A stretch of 64,000 nucleotides of DNA from Comamonadaceae bacterium OS-1 (GCA_027923965.1 AP026969.1:2666001-2730000); one strand, 5' to 3'. Positions 1 to 8,993 are shown, counted from the stretch's first letter. The notes: generated by a model from the letters alone, not told the origin. Made by a program: numbers and translations.

Positions 1-1
1 A

Positions 2-235
2 GAAACTTACATCGCCTGCGCCCTGGCCGGGCTGGGGCTGGTGCAGATCCCCGCCTACGATGTGCGCCAGCACCTGGACAGCGGCGAATTGTTACAAGTG
101 CTGCCACAGGCCTGCGCCCCCGCCATGCCCGTGCACCTGCTCTACCCGCACCGCAAACACTTGTCGCAACGCATGCAGGTATTTGCCCACTGGCTGCAGG
201 CGCTGCTGGTGCCGCATTGCGCGGCGGGCACATGA
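2..235 (+). CDS. LysR-type regulator, C-terminal fragment cut by the window edge
   Basis: This is the last 77 codons of an open frame that enters from the left edge. The visible protein (ETYIACALAGLGLVQIPAYD and onward, ending in QALLVPHCAAGT) looks like the end of a LysR substrate-binding domain: an A-G-L-G-L-V-Q-I-P strand, a D-x-G-x-L-x-x-V-L segment and an L-Y-P-x-R-x-x-L-S-x-R-x-x-x-F-x-x-W terminal helix, the usual LysR ending. The DNA-binding domain is outside the window, so the regulated genes cannot be inferred. A GTG at 41 is internal, not a real start, because the family-like sequence continues upstream of it. Confidence 0.8.
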   Translation, partial: ETYIACALAGLGLVQIPAYDVRQHLDSGELLQVLPQACAPAMPVHLLYPHRKHLSQRMQVFAHWLQALLVPHCAAGT

Positions 236-308
236 GGCATTGCATTGGACATTGCACCGGTTAGCATCAGTGCCCATTTTCAGCAGCAAGCCCAAAGAGG
301 AGAAAGCG

Positions 309-524
309 ATGGAAGCTGTATTTTTAGCCAACCCATTCGCCATGGCCGCTATCGCCGTGGCGTATCTGGTGTTTGTCGTCCTGAACTTCAAGCGACCCTA
401 TGACCGGCAAACCCAGTCCCGCATCACGGCCCTGCGCCAGCACGTCGAAGAGCGCGAAAAATACGCCTTGGAAGGCGTAGAACTCCGCCGCGCCCAGCGC
501 AAGGCTGAAAAACGGGCCCGCTAG
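309..524 (+). CDS. small membrane-anchored protein, function unknown
   Basis: A 71-residue protein starts with ATG behind an AAAGAGGAG ribosome binding site 6 nt upstream. Residues about 5-27 form one hydrophobic segment (NPFAMAAIAVAYLVFVVLNF), followed by a highly charged tail rich in Arg, Lys and Glu (residues 28-71) that is probably helical and cytoplasmic. No catalytic motif is visible. I do not recognise the family. The good ribosome binding site and the membrane-plus-charged-tail design support a real gene. Longer overlapping frames at 60-524 and 92-391 are shadows. Confidence 0.6.
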   Translation: MEAVFLANPFAMAAIAVAYLVFVVLNFKRPYDRQTQSRITALRQHVEEREKYALEGVELRRAQRKAEKRAR

Positions 525-560
525 GGTGACCAAAGGCCGGGTTCGTAGCTTTTATGCTTT

Positions 561-613
561 TTAGGCCGCCTGTGCTGATGGGACGGGCGTGAGCAGCTAC
601 TTTTTATGTAGCA
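561..613 (+). repeat. dispersed palindromic element, copy a
   Basis: An about 55-bp unit reading GGCC..TGTGCTGATGGGAC and then GGGCGTGAGCAGCTAC..ATGTAGCA. It matches the copies at 9733, 21737 and 39654 in layout: an imperfect stem around an ATGGG loop, then AGCTAC, an AT-rich spacer and TAGCA. It lies between two converging genes. Confidence 0.65.
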
Positions 614-641
614 AACCAGTTTTCGCTGGTGTCGGGCATCG

Positions 642-1292
642 TCACTGCCGGGTGATCACCACGTGCGTGGCCAGTAGCGAGCGCTCGCACCGGGTGCAAG
701 CGTAGCCCAAGGAGGGAAGGTCCACGCCGTCAAAGAGCCGCTCGCCGGAGCCGAGCAGCACAGGGGAAATGGCGACGTGCATCTCGTCGATCAGGCGCTG
801 GCGCAGGTACTGCTGGATGGTGTGGACGCCGCCGCCCACACGCACATCCTTGCCCCCGGCGGCTGCGCGCGCACGCTCCAGCGCAACCTCAATGCCTTCG
901 GTCACAAAGTGGAAGGTGGTGCCGCCTTCCATGACCAGTGGCGCACGCGCGTGGTGGGTCAGCACGAACACCGGCACGTGGTACACCGGGTTATCGCCCC
1001 ACCAACCGCGCCAGCTCTCGTCCGGCCACGGCCCGCGCACCGGCCCGAACATATTGCGGCCCAGAATCCAGGCCCCGAAGTTCTGAAAACCCCGTGCGGC
1101 AAATTCCTCGTCCAGGCCCTCCGTCGCTCCGCCCTCGCCCCCGAACACGTTTTTCTGGAACGTACGCGTGGACATCGCCCAGCCATGCAGCGATGTGCCG
1201 CCCACGCCGAGGGGGTTATCGAGGTCCTGGTCTGGGCCTGCGCCGAAACCGTCTAGGGAGATGGTGAAACTTTCTACGCGGAGTTGAGGCAT
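642..1292 (-). CDS. dihydrofolate reductase family protein (RibD C-terminal domain)
   Basis: A 216-residue protein beginning MPQLRVESFTISLDGFGAGP, the start pattern of the RibD C-terminal/DHFR-like fold (strand, S-x-D-G). Further family features are a P-V-F-V-L-T-H segment near residue 105, a G-G-x-x-x-x-Q-Q-Y-L-x-x-x-L-I-D-E-M-H-V-A-I-S-P-V-L-L-G-S-G-E-R-L-F stretch near residues 153-190, and a terminal H-V-V-I-T-R. Proteins of this type bind NADPH and reduce small substrates; many are annotated as deaminase/reductase without known substrate. It is a single gene with a palindromic repeat downstream and no partner that fixes its pathway. The full family length argues against truncation. Confidence 0.85.
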   Translation of the reverse strand: MPQLRVESFTISLDGFGAGPDQDLDNPLGVGGTSLHGWAMSTRTFQKNVFGGEGGATEGLDEEFAARGFQNFGAWILGRNMFGPVRGPWPDESWRGWWGDNPVYHVPVFVLTHHARAPLVMEGGTTFHFVTEGIEVALERARAAAGGKDVRVGGGVHTIQQYLRQRLIDEMHVAISPVLLGSGERLFDGVDLPSLGYACTRCERSLLATHVVITRQ

Positions 1293-1445
1293 GGGGGTCT
1301 CCAGAGTACGAGCGGCTGCGGCAAAGGTTTGAACGCCTGCCGGATGCCAAAACTATAGCCCGGCAAAGACACGCCAGCCAGCCCCGGGGGGGCAGCCGAA
1401 CTCCGGCATACACCTGGGAAATCCCCCCAAAGGCATACTCCTGCC

Positions 1446-2261
1446 ATGCCCTCCGGTTCACCCACCAACATTTCTCTCCCCCACCCCACCCGCACCCGCC
1501 GCCGCTGGCTGCGCTGGCCCTTACGCCTGCTGGGCCTGGTGCTGCTGTTGCTCCTAGGCCCCATGGGCGTGCTGGCCTCGGGCACGCTGGATATGCACAC
1601 CCCGTGGAACCAGGCCCGCAACGACAGCAGCGGCCAGACACCCGACCCGGCGGTGGAGCGGCGCGCGGTGGTGCAGGTGTTTGGGGCGCGCACCGTGCGC
1701 TGGCGCGGCGCGTTTGCCACCCACCCGTGGATAGCAGTCAAGCGCGCGGGCGCGGACCACTACACCACCTACCAGGTGGTGGGTTGGCGCGCCCAAAACG
1801 GCGAGGAGGCGCTGGTCACGGGCAGCAGCAGCCATCCCGATGCCCGCTGGTATGGGGCCTATCCGCAGCTGCTGGCGGACCACCGCGGTGCGGACGCAGA
1901 CGGCATGATCGATGCCATCGAGGCGGCGGTGGCGGCCTATCCCTGGGGGCATGAATACCGGCTCTGGCCTGGCCCGAACAGCAATACCTTCGTCGCCTGG
2001 GTGGCGCGCCGCGTGCCCGCGCTGCACCTGGACCTGCCGCCCACCGCCATCGGCAAGGACTATCTGGGCCCCCACACCTTCTTCGGCCGCGCCCCCAGTG
2101 GAACGGGCTGGCAGGTGTCGCTGCTGGGCCTGGCGGGGGTGACGGTGGCGCGGGAAGAAGGCCTGGAGCTGAACCTGCTGGGGCTGGGCTTCGGCATCGA
2201 TGTGAACGACTTGCAGCTGCGCCTGCCGGGCTTTGGCAAAGTGCCATCCATTACGCAGTAG
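1446..2261 (+). CDS. DUF3750 domain-containing protein
   Basis: A 271-residue protein with a positively charged N terminus (RTRRRWLRWPLR), one membrane segment at about residues 25-46 (LLGLVLLLLLGPMGVLASG) and a periplasmic domain. That domain carries the DUF3750 pattern: V-F-G-A-R-T-V-R-W-R-G-A-F-A-T-H-P-W-I-A-V-K near residues 78-100, a YPWGHEYRLWPGPNSNTF block near 165-182 and A-I-G-K-D-Y-L-G near 202. The function of DUF3750 is not established. The conserved H-P-W and W-P-G-P-N-S-N-T-F motifs make the family call firm. It is a single gene; a palindromic repeat follows the stop. Confidence 0.85.
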   Translation: MPSGSPTNISLPHPTRTRRRWLRWPLRLLGLVLLLLLGPMGVLASGTLDMHTPWNQARNDSSGQTPDPAVERRAVVQVFGARTVRWRGAFATHPWIAVKRAGADHYTTYQVVGWRAQNGEEALVTGSSSHPDARWYGAYPQLLADHRGADADGMIDAIEAAVAAYPWGHEYRLWPGPNSNTFVAWVARRVPALHLDLPPTAIGKDYLGPHTFFGRAPSGTGWQVSLLGLAGVTVAREEGLELNLLGLGFGIDVNDLQLRLPGFGKVPSITQ

Positions 2262-2267
2262 CCAAAT

Positions 2268-2320
2268 CCGCCCCTCGTGCTGATTCCACGGGCGCGAGCA
2301 GCTATCAAAAACAGAGCTAT
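2268..2320 (+). repeat. dispersed palindromic element, copy b
   Basis: The unit reads CCCCTCGTGCTGATTCCACG, then GGCGCGAGCAGCTATC and GAGCTAT. The CTCGTGC and GCGCGAG arms pair around a TGATTCCACGG loop. The right edge overlaps the stop codon of the broken LysR copy at 2317, so the element probably marks the end of the DUF3750 gene's 3' flank. Confidence 0.6.
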
Positions 2321-2615
2321 TGCGCCACAAAGGCAATGAAACGCTGCAGCGCAGGGCTGGTGTGGTCTGCCGACCAGACCAGGCTGGTTTCGCACCCCGG
2401 CAACGCTACCCCGCCCTTGCCCCGCGCGCTCGGCTCCACACTGCGGTACACCACCCCCGGCCGCTGGAACTGCGTCACGCTGTGCGGCACCCAGGCGCAG
2501 CCCAGCCCGGCGGACACCAGGTTGACGATGGTTTGCATCTGGATGGCCTGGGCACGATGCGGCGCGACAAGATCACCAGCAGCTCGTCCAGCACGGCGGC
2601 AAGGGCCCCAGCTTG
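2317..2615 (-). pseudogene. broken duplicate of the LysR gene at 5154-6089
   Basis: Read on the minus strand, the last about 75 codons (AIQMQTIVNLVSAGLGCAWV and onward) are nearly identical in DNA and protein to the C-terminal part of the intact LysR gene at 5154-6089. Upstream of that block the copy lacks 64 bases that correspond to 5411-5474 of the intact gene. The deletion shifts the frame, so the preceding residues of the open frame are not LysR-like. No DNA-binding domain is left. The homology fades near 2600-2615. The tail also differs: this copy ends FVAQ, while the intact gene ends with an extra GEMPIFLK. It is a decayed partial duplication. Confidence 0.85.
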
Positions 2616-2812
2616 ACTGCAAAAAAACCTCTGGTGCTTGGCCCTGAACCCATCTGACTACCCTCTCAACATGTGCCAATGCGGGGTTTGATGTGGCTCA
2701 ACCACGTTCCTCTGGCTTTCTTACACACAAATCCTGAAAACCGGTCAACGACTGGCTGTAAGCAATTAACTTCATGTACATTATTTTTTCTTGCAAAAAT
2801 TTGGTGTACAAA

Positions 2813-5059
2813 ATGAAGTTTTATTTTTCATTGGCAACAAAAATACGTTTATTGTTGCTTTTCGTATTCTTGAGTCTCGTGGGATGTGGAGGAGGAGGTG
2901 GTGGCGGTGCTGGGACAGGCACAGAGACAGGAACGGTCTCAGTTACCCCCAGCTTTGCAGTCACTTCTCAACCTGTTGATCAGGTTGTTGAGCCGGGTGC
3001 ATCGGTCAAATTCAGCGTTGTAGCCACTGGTGCAGCTTCCTACCAATGGCAAACGCTGGAAAACAATTTGTGGAGCAACCTTTCCGGTGGCAACAGTCCT
3101 GACCTAAGCATTGCCAATGTCACCATTGCGGACAGCGGAAAGCAGTACCGCGTCAATGTAGTGAGTGCAGCCAACACACAGGTCAACATCACCAGTTCCG
3201 TTGCCACGCTAACTGTGTCAGCAGTACAACAAGCACCTGCGGTAAGTGTTCAGCCGAACAACCTCACACTGACTGCGGGACAAAGCGGTGCATTCGCCGT
3301 TACAGCCACTGGCACCTCATTGCAATACCTTTGGCAAACCAGCGTCGATGGAAATAGCTGGACCGACACAGGAACACCATCCAGTCCCAGCTTTTCAGTG
3401 GCCGACGCGGCCATTACTAGCAGCGGAAAACTCTACCGGGCGATCATTAGCAACAGCCTCGGATCCGTGACGACAAACGCGGCCCTGCTTACTGTGCTGC
3501 CGATCCCCGCCACCCCAACGATTTCGGCACAAACCACCAACGTCAGCGTAACGGTAGGCCAGGAAGCAACCTTTCTCGTACTAATTTCAGGCAATCCTGC
3601 ACCAACATTTCAATGGCAGACAAGCTCGGATGGCTCCGCCTGGACCAACATAATCGGCGCGAACAGCTCAATCTACACCATAGCAGCCACAGCTGTAGCC
3701 GACTCTGGACACCTCTTTCGCCTGGTGGCTAGCAACACCGCTGGAACTGCAACAAGCAGTGCGGTGCAGCTGACGGTTACCCCAGCAAACCAAGCTCCGA
3801 CCATCACATCGCAACCTACGGACTTAACGGTGACTGCGCCAGCTACAGCAACCTTCACAGTTGCGGCAAGCGGCACACCAACACCCAGCTACCAATGGCA
3901 AGTCAGTACCGACCGCGGCAGCACTTACGCCAACATCAATGGCGCAATAAGTGCCAGCTATAGCATCTCTCCGACCACTTACGCTGATAACAATAAACGT
4001 TATCGCGTACTAGTGAGCAATGTCGCTGGAGCGCAGCTAGTTCCGGGGGCCAGGCTTACTGTGAATCCAGCACCGGTTGTTAGCACCACCTCTTGGAGCC
4101 TGACCACTTCCACGCCGCAAGCTCAAAACTTCACATGGTTCCTGGATCTAGTATTTAACAATCTGGGTATTGGTATCGCCGTTGGCTATGATTCAGGACC
4201 CTTTATTGCTAGATCAACTGACTATGGCATGACTTGGAGCAAACTAGACCTTTCGGGACTCTCTTCTTCGGCTAGCGTGGGCATGCTACACACAGCAGCA
4301 TTCGTGGACAGTTCGACTGTGTTGGCTGCCGGTGATTACGGGACTATGCTACGGTCAACAGACGGTGGCAAGACTTGGACGGAAGTGCCTAGCAACACGG
4401 GCCCAGCTACAGAAAAAATTGTTGGCATTGCATTCTCTCCAGATACGCACACCGGCATTGCAGTAACCCTCGATGGTGTAATGGTACGTACTGTAGATGC
4501 AGGAGCAACTTGGACAAAACTCACAAATGTTCCCTCACTTCCTTATCGCAGCGTCGCATTTGGCAGCGACTCCGTTGTGATTGCCGTGGGTGGCGATGTG
4601 GTCGGCCAAGGAAATACAGTTTTACGCAGTACGGATGGAGGTGTTAGTTGGACCCGCATAAATGTTGGCCTCTCCGGTGGCCTTACCAGTATTGCGTTTT
4701 CAAGTCCGACTACAGCCGTCACGGTAGGTGACGGCATTCTTCTAAGCACAGATGCAGGATTGACGTGGACATACCCACAGGATCAGCCTTTCGCCTTCGA
4801 TCACCGACACACCGATGTCGTTTTTTCAAGCGGCGGGGTCGGACTCATCGTCAGCCCAGGTGTACAGACATACGCAAGCAATGGAGCCCCAAACGCCATC
4901 CCGGCCACCTCCATTCTGCGCAGCATTGATGGCGGCCAATCGTGGTCAAAGGACCTGGACGTAACATCGGATTTCATCGGCCCAATCCAATTTGCTGATG
5001 TGCACAGTCCCATCGCATTAGGTTCCGGTACGAAGATATTTCGAGGAATCGGATACTGA
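2813..5059 (+). CDS. surface lipoprotein with four Ig-like domains and a BNR/Asp-box beta-propeller
   Basis: The preferred start is the ATG at 2813, because it gives a clean lipoprotein signal (Lys/Arg, hydrophobic core, LSLVGC with Cys25) followed by a poly-Gly linker; the ATG at 2774 adds 13 unneeded residues. The 748-residue protein has four tandem Ig-like domains of about 90 residues (roughly 40-135, 140-230, 230-325 and 325-420). Each carries a Y-x-W-Q-T/V strand and a D-S-G-K-x-Y/F-R-x-x-V-S-N ending. The C-terminal half has at least five Asp-box repeats of the S-T-D-x-G-x-T-W type (LRSTDGGKTWTE, VRTVDAGATWTK, LRSTDGGVSWTR, LLSTDAGLTWTY, LRSIDGGQSWSK), the mark of a sialidase/YCF48-like propeller. 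It is probably anchored in the outer membrane and binds or recognises something; no catalytic residues were found. Codon use is AT-richer than its neighbours, which suggests transfer. Confidence 0.85.
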   Translation: MKFYFSLATKIRLLLLFVFLSLVGCGGGGGGGAGTGTETGTVSVTPSFAVTSQPVDQVVEPGASVKFSVVATGAASYQWQTLENNLWSNLSGGNSPDLSIANVTIADSGKQYRVNVVSAANTQVNITSSVATLTVSAVQQAPAVSVQPNNLTLTAGQSGAFAVTATGTSLQYLWQTSVDGNSWTDTGTPSSPSFSVADAAITSSGKLYRAIISNSLGSVTTNAALLTVLPIPATPTISAQTTNVSVTVGQEATFLVLISGNPAPTFQWQTSSDGSAWTNIIGANSSIYTIAATAVADSGHLFRLVASNTAGTATSSAVQLTVTPANQAPTITSQPTDLTVTAPATATFTVAASGTPTPSYQWQVSTDRGSTYANINGAISASYSISPTTYADNNKRYRVLVSNVAGAQLVPGARLTVNPAPVVSTTSWSLTTSTPQAQNFTWFLDLVFNNLGIGIAVGYDSGPFIARSTDYGMTWSKLDLSGLSSSASVGMLHTAAFVDSSTVLAAGDYGTMLRSTDGGKTWTEVPSNTGPATEKIVGIAFSPDTHTGIAVTLDGVMVRTVDAGATWTKLTNVPSLPYRSVAFGSDSVVIAVGGDVVGQGNTVLRSTDGGVSWTRINVGLSGGLTSIAFSSPTTAVTVGDGILLSTDAGLTWTYPQDQPFAFDHRHTDVVFSSGGVGLIVSPGVQTYASNGAPNAIPATSILRSIDGGQSWSKDLDVTSDFIGPIQFADVHSPIALGSGTKIFRGIGY

Positions 5060-5128
5060 CAATATCTCCTGGGTCCAAGAGCCCAAGGATTGACTCTTAG
5101 AGCTCAGTCCCTGTAGGTCTCCCCACAT

Positions 5129-5154
5129 TGGGCAGCCATTCGGCTGCCCATTTT
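5129..5154 (+). terminator. bidirectional terminator between convergent genes
   Basis: A perfect stem TGGGCAGCC / GGCTGCCCA with an ATTC loop (5129-5150) is followed by TTTTC. It lies between the stop of the Ig/BNR lipoprotein gene and the stop of the convergent LysR gene. Confidence 0.75.
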
Positions 5155-6089
5155 CATTTCAGAAAAATTGGCATCTCCCCCATTCGGACAAACGCCACGA
5201 AGCGCTCCAGCGCCGGACTTAACGCCATCGCTGACCACACCAGGCTGGTCTCACACCCCGGCAGCGCTACCCCGCCCTTACCTTGCCCGCTCGGCTCCAC
5301 ACTGCGGTACACCACCCCCGGCCGCTGGAACTGCGTCACGCTGTGCGGCACCCAGGCGCAGCCCAGCCCGGCGGAGACCAGGTTGACGATGGTCTGCATC
5401 TGGATGGCCTCTTGGGCCACGGTGGGCAGGTGCCCGGCGGCGTGGTAGGCGGCAAAGATCGCGTCGTACAGCGAGGGCACGATGCGGCGCGGAAAGATCA
5501 CCAGGGGTGCGTCCAGCACGGCGGCCAGCGTCAGCCGGGGCAGTGCCGCCAGCGCGTGTTGCTCGGGCACCGCCAGCACCAGCGGCTCCTGGTGCACGGT
5601 GTGGCGCTCCAGCCCCACCGGGGCGAAACCCGGGGCGTGCAGCATAAAGCCTGCGTCCAGCGTGCCCTGGGCAAAGGCCTGCAACTGCACGTCGCCGGTG
5701 GCCTCTACCAGCTCCATCTGCACCTGCGGATACAGGGCCCGAAAACCGCGCACCCACTGCGGCAGCAGCGCAAAGCCCACCGTGGACACAAAGGCCAGGC
5801 GCAGGCGGCCCAGCTCGCCCGCCGCAGCGGCACGGGCATGTTCGGGCAGGGCCTGTGCCCGTGCCAGCAGGTCCAGCACCTCGGGCAGCAACGCCCGCCC
5901 GGTGGCGGTGAGTTGCACGCTGCGCTTGGTGCGGTCAAACAGGCGCACGGCCAGGCGCTTTTCGAGCAGGGCGATGGCCTGGGTCAGCGGTGGCTGGGTC
6001 ATGTGCAGGCGCTGGGCGGCGCGGCCAAAGTGCAGCTCGTCGGCCAGCACGGCAAACTGGTTCCACAGCCGGAGTTCGATGTCATTCAT
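5154..6089 (-). CDS. LysR-family transcriptional regulator
   Basis: A 311-residue regulator with the LysR layout: an N-terminal winged helix-turn-helix (MNDIELRLWNQFAVLADELH, then FGRAAQRLHMTQPPLTQAIA and LEKRLAVRLFDR) and a substrate-binding domain from about residue 90. The ATG at 6089 is preferred over a GTG two codons upstream because LysR proteins normally begin M-x-[LI]-R-L-W-x-x-F. It is divergent from ilvD with about 100 bp between starts, the classical arrangement for a LysR protein acting on its neighbour. A link to branched-chain amino acid synthesis is therefore possible but only inferred from position. The extreme C terminus (GEMPIFLK) differs from its broken duplicate at 2317-2615. 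Confidence 0.9.
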   Translation of the reverse strand: MNDIELRLWNQFAVLADELHFGRAAQRLHMTQPPLTQAIALLEKRLAVRLFDRTKRSVQLTATGRALLPEVLDLLARAQALPEHARAAAAGELGRLRLAFVSTVGFALLPQWVRGFRALYPQVQMELVEATGDVQLQAFAQGTLDAGFMLHAPGFAPVGLERHTVHQEPLVLAVPEQHALAALPRLTLAAVLDAPLVIFPRRIVPSLYDAIFAAYHAAGHLPTVAQEAIQMQTIVNLVSAGLGCAWVPHSVTQFQRPGVVYRSVEPSGQGKGGVALPGCETSLVWSAMALSPALERFVAFVRMGEMPIFLK

Positions 6090-6123
6090 ATGCACAACAT
6101 ATTAATACGCACTTAAAAATAGA

Positions 6124-6153
6124 TTGGACCCGAGTTTTCGGCCGTAGCATACT
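6124..6153 (+). promoter_or_regulatory. candidate promoter of ilvD
   Basis: TTGGAC at 6124-6129 and TAGCAT at 6145-6150, or CATACT at 6148-6153, resemble -35 and -10 boxes at 15-18 bp spacing, about 45 bp ahead of the ilvD start. An AT-rich stretch at 6090-6120 (ACAACATATTAATACGCA) between the two divergent starts could hold LysR sites. This is read by eye only. Confidence 0.35.
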
Positions 6154-6197
6154 CAGCGCTGCCAAAAAACACCTCCCCACGACACAAAGAGACCTCC

Positions 6198-7892
6198 ATG
6201 GAAACCAAACCCATCGTTTTGAACCCCCGCTCCAAGAACATCACCGAAGGCAAGTCGCGCGCGCCCAACCGCTCGATGTACTACGCCATGGGCTACGAAG
6301 AGGCGGATTTCAAGAAACCCATGGTCGGCGTGGCCAACGGCCACAGCACCATCACGCCCTGCAACAGCGGCCTGCAAAAGCTCACCGACGCGGCCATCGC
6401 AGCCATTGAAGCTGCGGGTGCCAACGCCCAGGTGTTCGGCACACCCACCATCTCCGACGGCATGGCCATGGGCACCGAAGGCATGAAGTACAGCTTGGTC
6501 AGCCGCGAAGTCATCAGCGACTGCATCGAGACCTGCGTGCAAGGCCAGTGGATGGACGGCGTGCTGGTGGTGGGCGGCTGCGACAAGAACATGCCCGGCG
6601 GCCTGATGGGCATGCTGCGCGCCAACGTGCCGGCCATCTATGTGTACGGCGGCACCATCCTGCCCGGCCACTACAAAGGCAAAGACCTGAACATCGTCAG
6701 CGTGTTCGAAGCCGTGGGCGAAAACGCCGCCGGCCGCATGAGCGACGAAGACCTGCTGCAGATCGAGCGCCGCGCCATCCCCGGCACCGGCTCCTGCGGC
6801 GGCATGTACACGGCCAACACCATGTCCAGCGCGTTCGAGGCCTTGGGCATCAGCCTGATCTACTCCAGCACCATGGCCAACCCGCACGACGAGAAGCTGA
6901 ACTCGGCGCAAGAGTCGGCCCGGGTGCTGGTCGAGGCCATCAAAAAGGACCTGAAACCGCGCGACATCGTGACCCGCAAGTCGATCGAAAACGCCGTGGC
7001 CGTGATCATGGCCACCGGCGGCTCGACCAATGCCGTGCTGCACTTTTTGGCCATCGCCCACGCAGCCGAAGTGGAATGGACGATTGACGACTTCGAGCGC
7101 GTGCGCGTCAAGACCCCGGTGCTGTGCGACCTGAAACCCAGCGGCCAATACCTGGCCGTGGACCTGCACCGCGCAGGCGGCATTCCCCAGGTGATGAAGA
7201 CGCTGCTGGCCGCGGGCCTGCTGCACGGCGACTGCATCACCATCACCGGCCAGACCGTGGCCGAGGTGTTGAAAGACATCCCGGACGTGCCACGTGCCGA
7301 CCAGGACGTGATCCGCCCCATCACCAACCCCATGTACGCCCAGGGCCACCTGGCCATCCTCAAGGGCAACCTGTCGCCCGAGGGCGCGGTGGCCAAGATC
7401 ACCGGCCTGAAACGCCCGGTGATGACCGGCCCGGCCCGCGTGTTTGACGACGAGCAGTCGGCCCTGAAAGCCATTCTGGACAACAAAATCGTGGCGGGCG
7501 ACGTGATGGTGCTGCGCTACCTGGGCCCCAAGGGCGGCCCCGGCATGCCCGAAATGCTGGCCCCCACCGGCGCGCTGGTCGGCCAGGGCCTGGGCGAGTC
7601 GGTCGGCCTGATCACCGACGGCCGCTTCTCTGGCGGCACCTGGGGCATGGTGGTGGGCCACGTGGCCCCCGAGGCCGCCGTGGGTGGCACGATTGCCTTC
7701 ATCGAAGAAGGCGACTCCATCACCATCGACGCGCACCAGCTGCTGCTGCAACTCAACGTGAGCGACGAAGTGATCGCCCAGCGCCGCGCCGCCTGGACAG
7801 CCCCCAAGCCCCGCTACACCCGCGGCGTGCAGGCCAAGTTTGCGTTCAACGCCTCCACCGCCAGCAAGGGCGCGGTGCTTGACGCGTATTGA
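6198..7892 (+). CDS. ilvD: dihydroxy-acid dehydratase
   Basis: A 564-residue enzyme of the IlvD/Edd family, cytoplasmic, which dehydrates 2,3-dihydroxy-3-methylbutanoate and the methylpentanoate analogue to 2-oxo acids for valine, isoleucine and leucine synthesis. The three iron-sulfur cysteines are in their expected contexts: Cys55 in TPCNSG, Cys128 in [10 protein letters not shown] and Cys200 in [14 protein letters not shown]. The D-G-R-F-S-G-G-T-W motif near residue 475 and the length fit the short, [2Fe-2S]-type betaproteobacterial form. It is preceded by a divergent LysR gene. Its stop overlaps the start of the next gene by one base (TGATG), implying translational coupling with the acyltransferase. 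Confidence 0.97.
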   Translation: METKPIVLNPRSKNITEGKSRAPNRSMYYAMGYEEADFKKPMVGVANGHSTITPCNSGLQKLTDAAIAAIEAAGANAQVFGTPTISDGMAMGTEGMKYSLVSREVISDCIETCVQGQWMDGVLVVGGCDKNMPGGLMGMLRANVPAIYVYGGTILPGHYKGKDLNIVSVFEAVGENAAGRMSDEDLLQIERRAIPGTGSCGGMYTANTMSSAFEALGISLIYSSTMANPHDEKLNSAQESARVLVEAIKKDLKPRDIVTRKSIENAVAVIMATGGSTNAVLHFLAIAHAAEVEWTIDDFERVRVKTPVLCDLKPSGQYLAVDLHRAGGIPQVMKTLLAAGLLHGDCITITGQTVAEVLKDIPDVPRADQDVIRPITNPMYAQGHLAILKGNLSPEGAVAKITGLKRPVMTGPARVFDDEQSALKAILDNKIVAGDVMVLRYLGPKGGPGMPEMLAPTGALVGQGLGESVGLITDGRFSGGTWGMVVGHVAPEAAVGGTIAFIEEGDSITIDAHQLLLQLNVSDEVIAQRRAAWTAPKPRYTRGVQAKFAFNASTASKGAVLDAY

Positions 7893-8977
7893 TGGGATTC
7901 AGCAACAAAGGCGCAATCACTGAGCCGCCAGCCCTTGTCCATCCATCGAATAATTTCGATGCTGTGCGGCTGGCGGCGGCTTTGTGCGTGCTGTTCTCGC
8001 ACCAACACGCTTTGTGGGGTCTACCTGAGCCAGCGCTACTGGGAGTGCAAAGTTTGGGTGGCCTGGGCGTGCTGGTCTTCTTCTCCATCAGCGGCTTTTT
8101 GGTGGCGCGCAGCTGGAATGCGGATCCGCATGCCGGTCGATTTGCGGCGAAGCGCCTGCTGCGCATCTGGCCAGGCTTGGCCGTCGTGATCTTGTTAGCC
8201 GCGTTGGTGCTGGGTCCGTTGGTCAGTACGCTGCCGCTGCGAGACTATGTCGCCGATCCGGCATTCCTCAGGTACTTCAAGAACCTGATTTTCAAGCTGC
8301 AAGTGAGTTTGCCGTTCACTTTCAACAGCAATCCGTTTCCCAACGCAGTGAACGGTTCGCTGTGGACTTTGCCGCTCGAACTGCGGTGCTACCTGGTGCT
8401 GGGCCTGCTCGGCTGCGTCGGCCTGATGCATCGCCGTTGGCGCTGGTTGCTGATGGCCGTGATGCTCTTCTTTACCGTGGCGTATATGGCGCTTCCCCAA
8501 GCTGGCAGCGCGTGGTCCAACCCATGGCATTGGTCCCTGGAGCGCCGCTACCCCCTGGAATTCGGCATGTTTTTCATGGCGGGGACACTATGGGCGGTGT
8601 TTGGCCTGCATGAGAACCCCCGCCGGGCCCGATGGATGCTCATTAGCTGTTGGATTTTGGCTGCCGCTGCACTAGCCACAAACTGCAATCTCCTGGCATT
8701 GTGGCTGGTGGTGCCCTCAACAACCGTACTGTTCAGCTGTGCCAGTACACCGGTTCTTCGACGCGCTGGTCGATTTGGCGACCTGTCTTATGGGGTGTAC
8801 ATCTACGCATTTCCCGTGCAGCAGACGCTCATCTGGCTGTACCGCGAAAAGCTCTCGTGGCACCTGGTTCTGGGGCTCACGCTAGCTGTCACTTTGGCGC
8901 TGGCTTTTGCATCATGGCACTTGGTGGAAAAAAGAGCACTGCAATGGAAACCCCGGCGAACCCGCGTACCAGGGTAG
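7892..8977 (+). CDS. membrane acyltransferase (acyltransferase 3 / OafA-YrhL family)
   Basis: A 361-residue integral membrane protein with about ten hydrophobic segments. The N-terminal part has the family marks N-F-D-A-V-R-L-x-A-A-x-x-V-L-F-S-H near residues 21-38 (the catalytic-type His in FSHQH), S-I-S-G-F-L-V near 64-70 and R-F-A-A-K-R-L-L-R-I-W-P near 82-93. Such enzymes move acyl groups to sugars of lipopolysaccharide, exopolysaccharide or other envelope glycans. The substrate cannot be read here. The gene starts on an ATG overlapping the ilvD stop, yet the functional link with ilvD is unclear and the pairing may be recent. It converges on a small Trp-rich gene with a 16-bp gap. Confidence 0.88.
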   Translation: MGFSNKGAITEPPALVHPSNNFDAVRLAAALCVLFSHQHALWGLPEPALLGVQSLGGLGVLVFFSISGFLVARSWNADPHAGRFAAKRLLRIWPGLAVVILLAALVLGPLVSTLPLRDYVADPAFLRYFKNLIFKLQVSLPFTFNSNPFPNAVNGSLWTLPLELRCYLVLGLLGCVGLMHRRWRWLLMAVMLFFTVAYMALPQAGSAWSNPWHWSLERRYPLEFGMFFMAGTLWAVFGLHENPRRARWMLISCWILAAAALATNCNLLALWLVVPSTTVLFSCASTPVLRRAGRFGDLSYGVYIYAFPVQQTLIWLYREKLSWHLVLGLTLAVTLALAFASWHLVEKRALQWKPRRTRVPG

Positions 8978-8993
8978 CCATACTGGTTGAACT

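Noticed and set aside
6153..7751. 532-codon minus-strand frame opposite ilvD
   Set aside because: It is a shadow of ilvD: the composition is dominated by His, Ala and Gly as expected for an antisense of GC-rich codons, and it matches no family.
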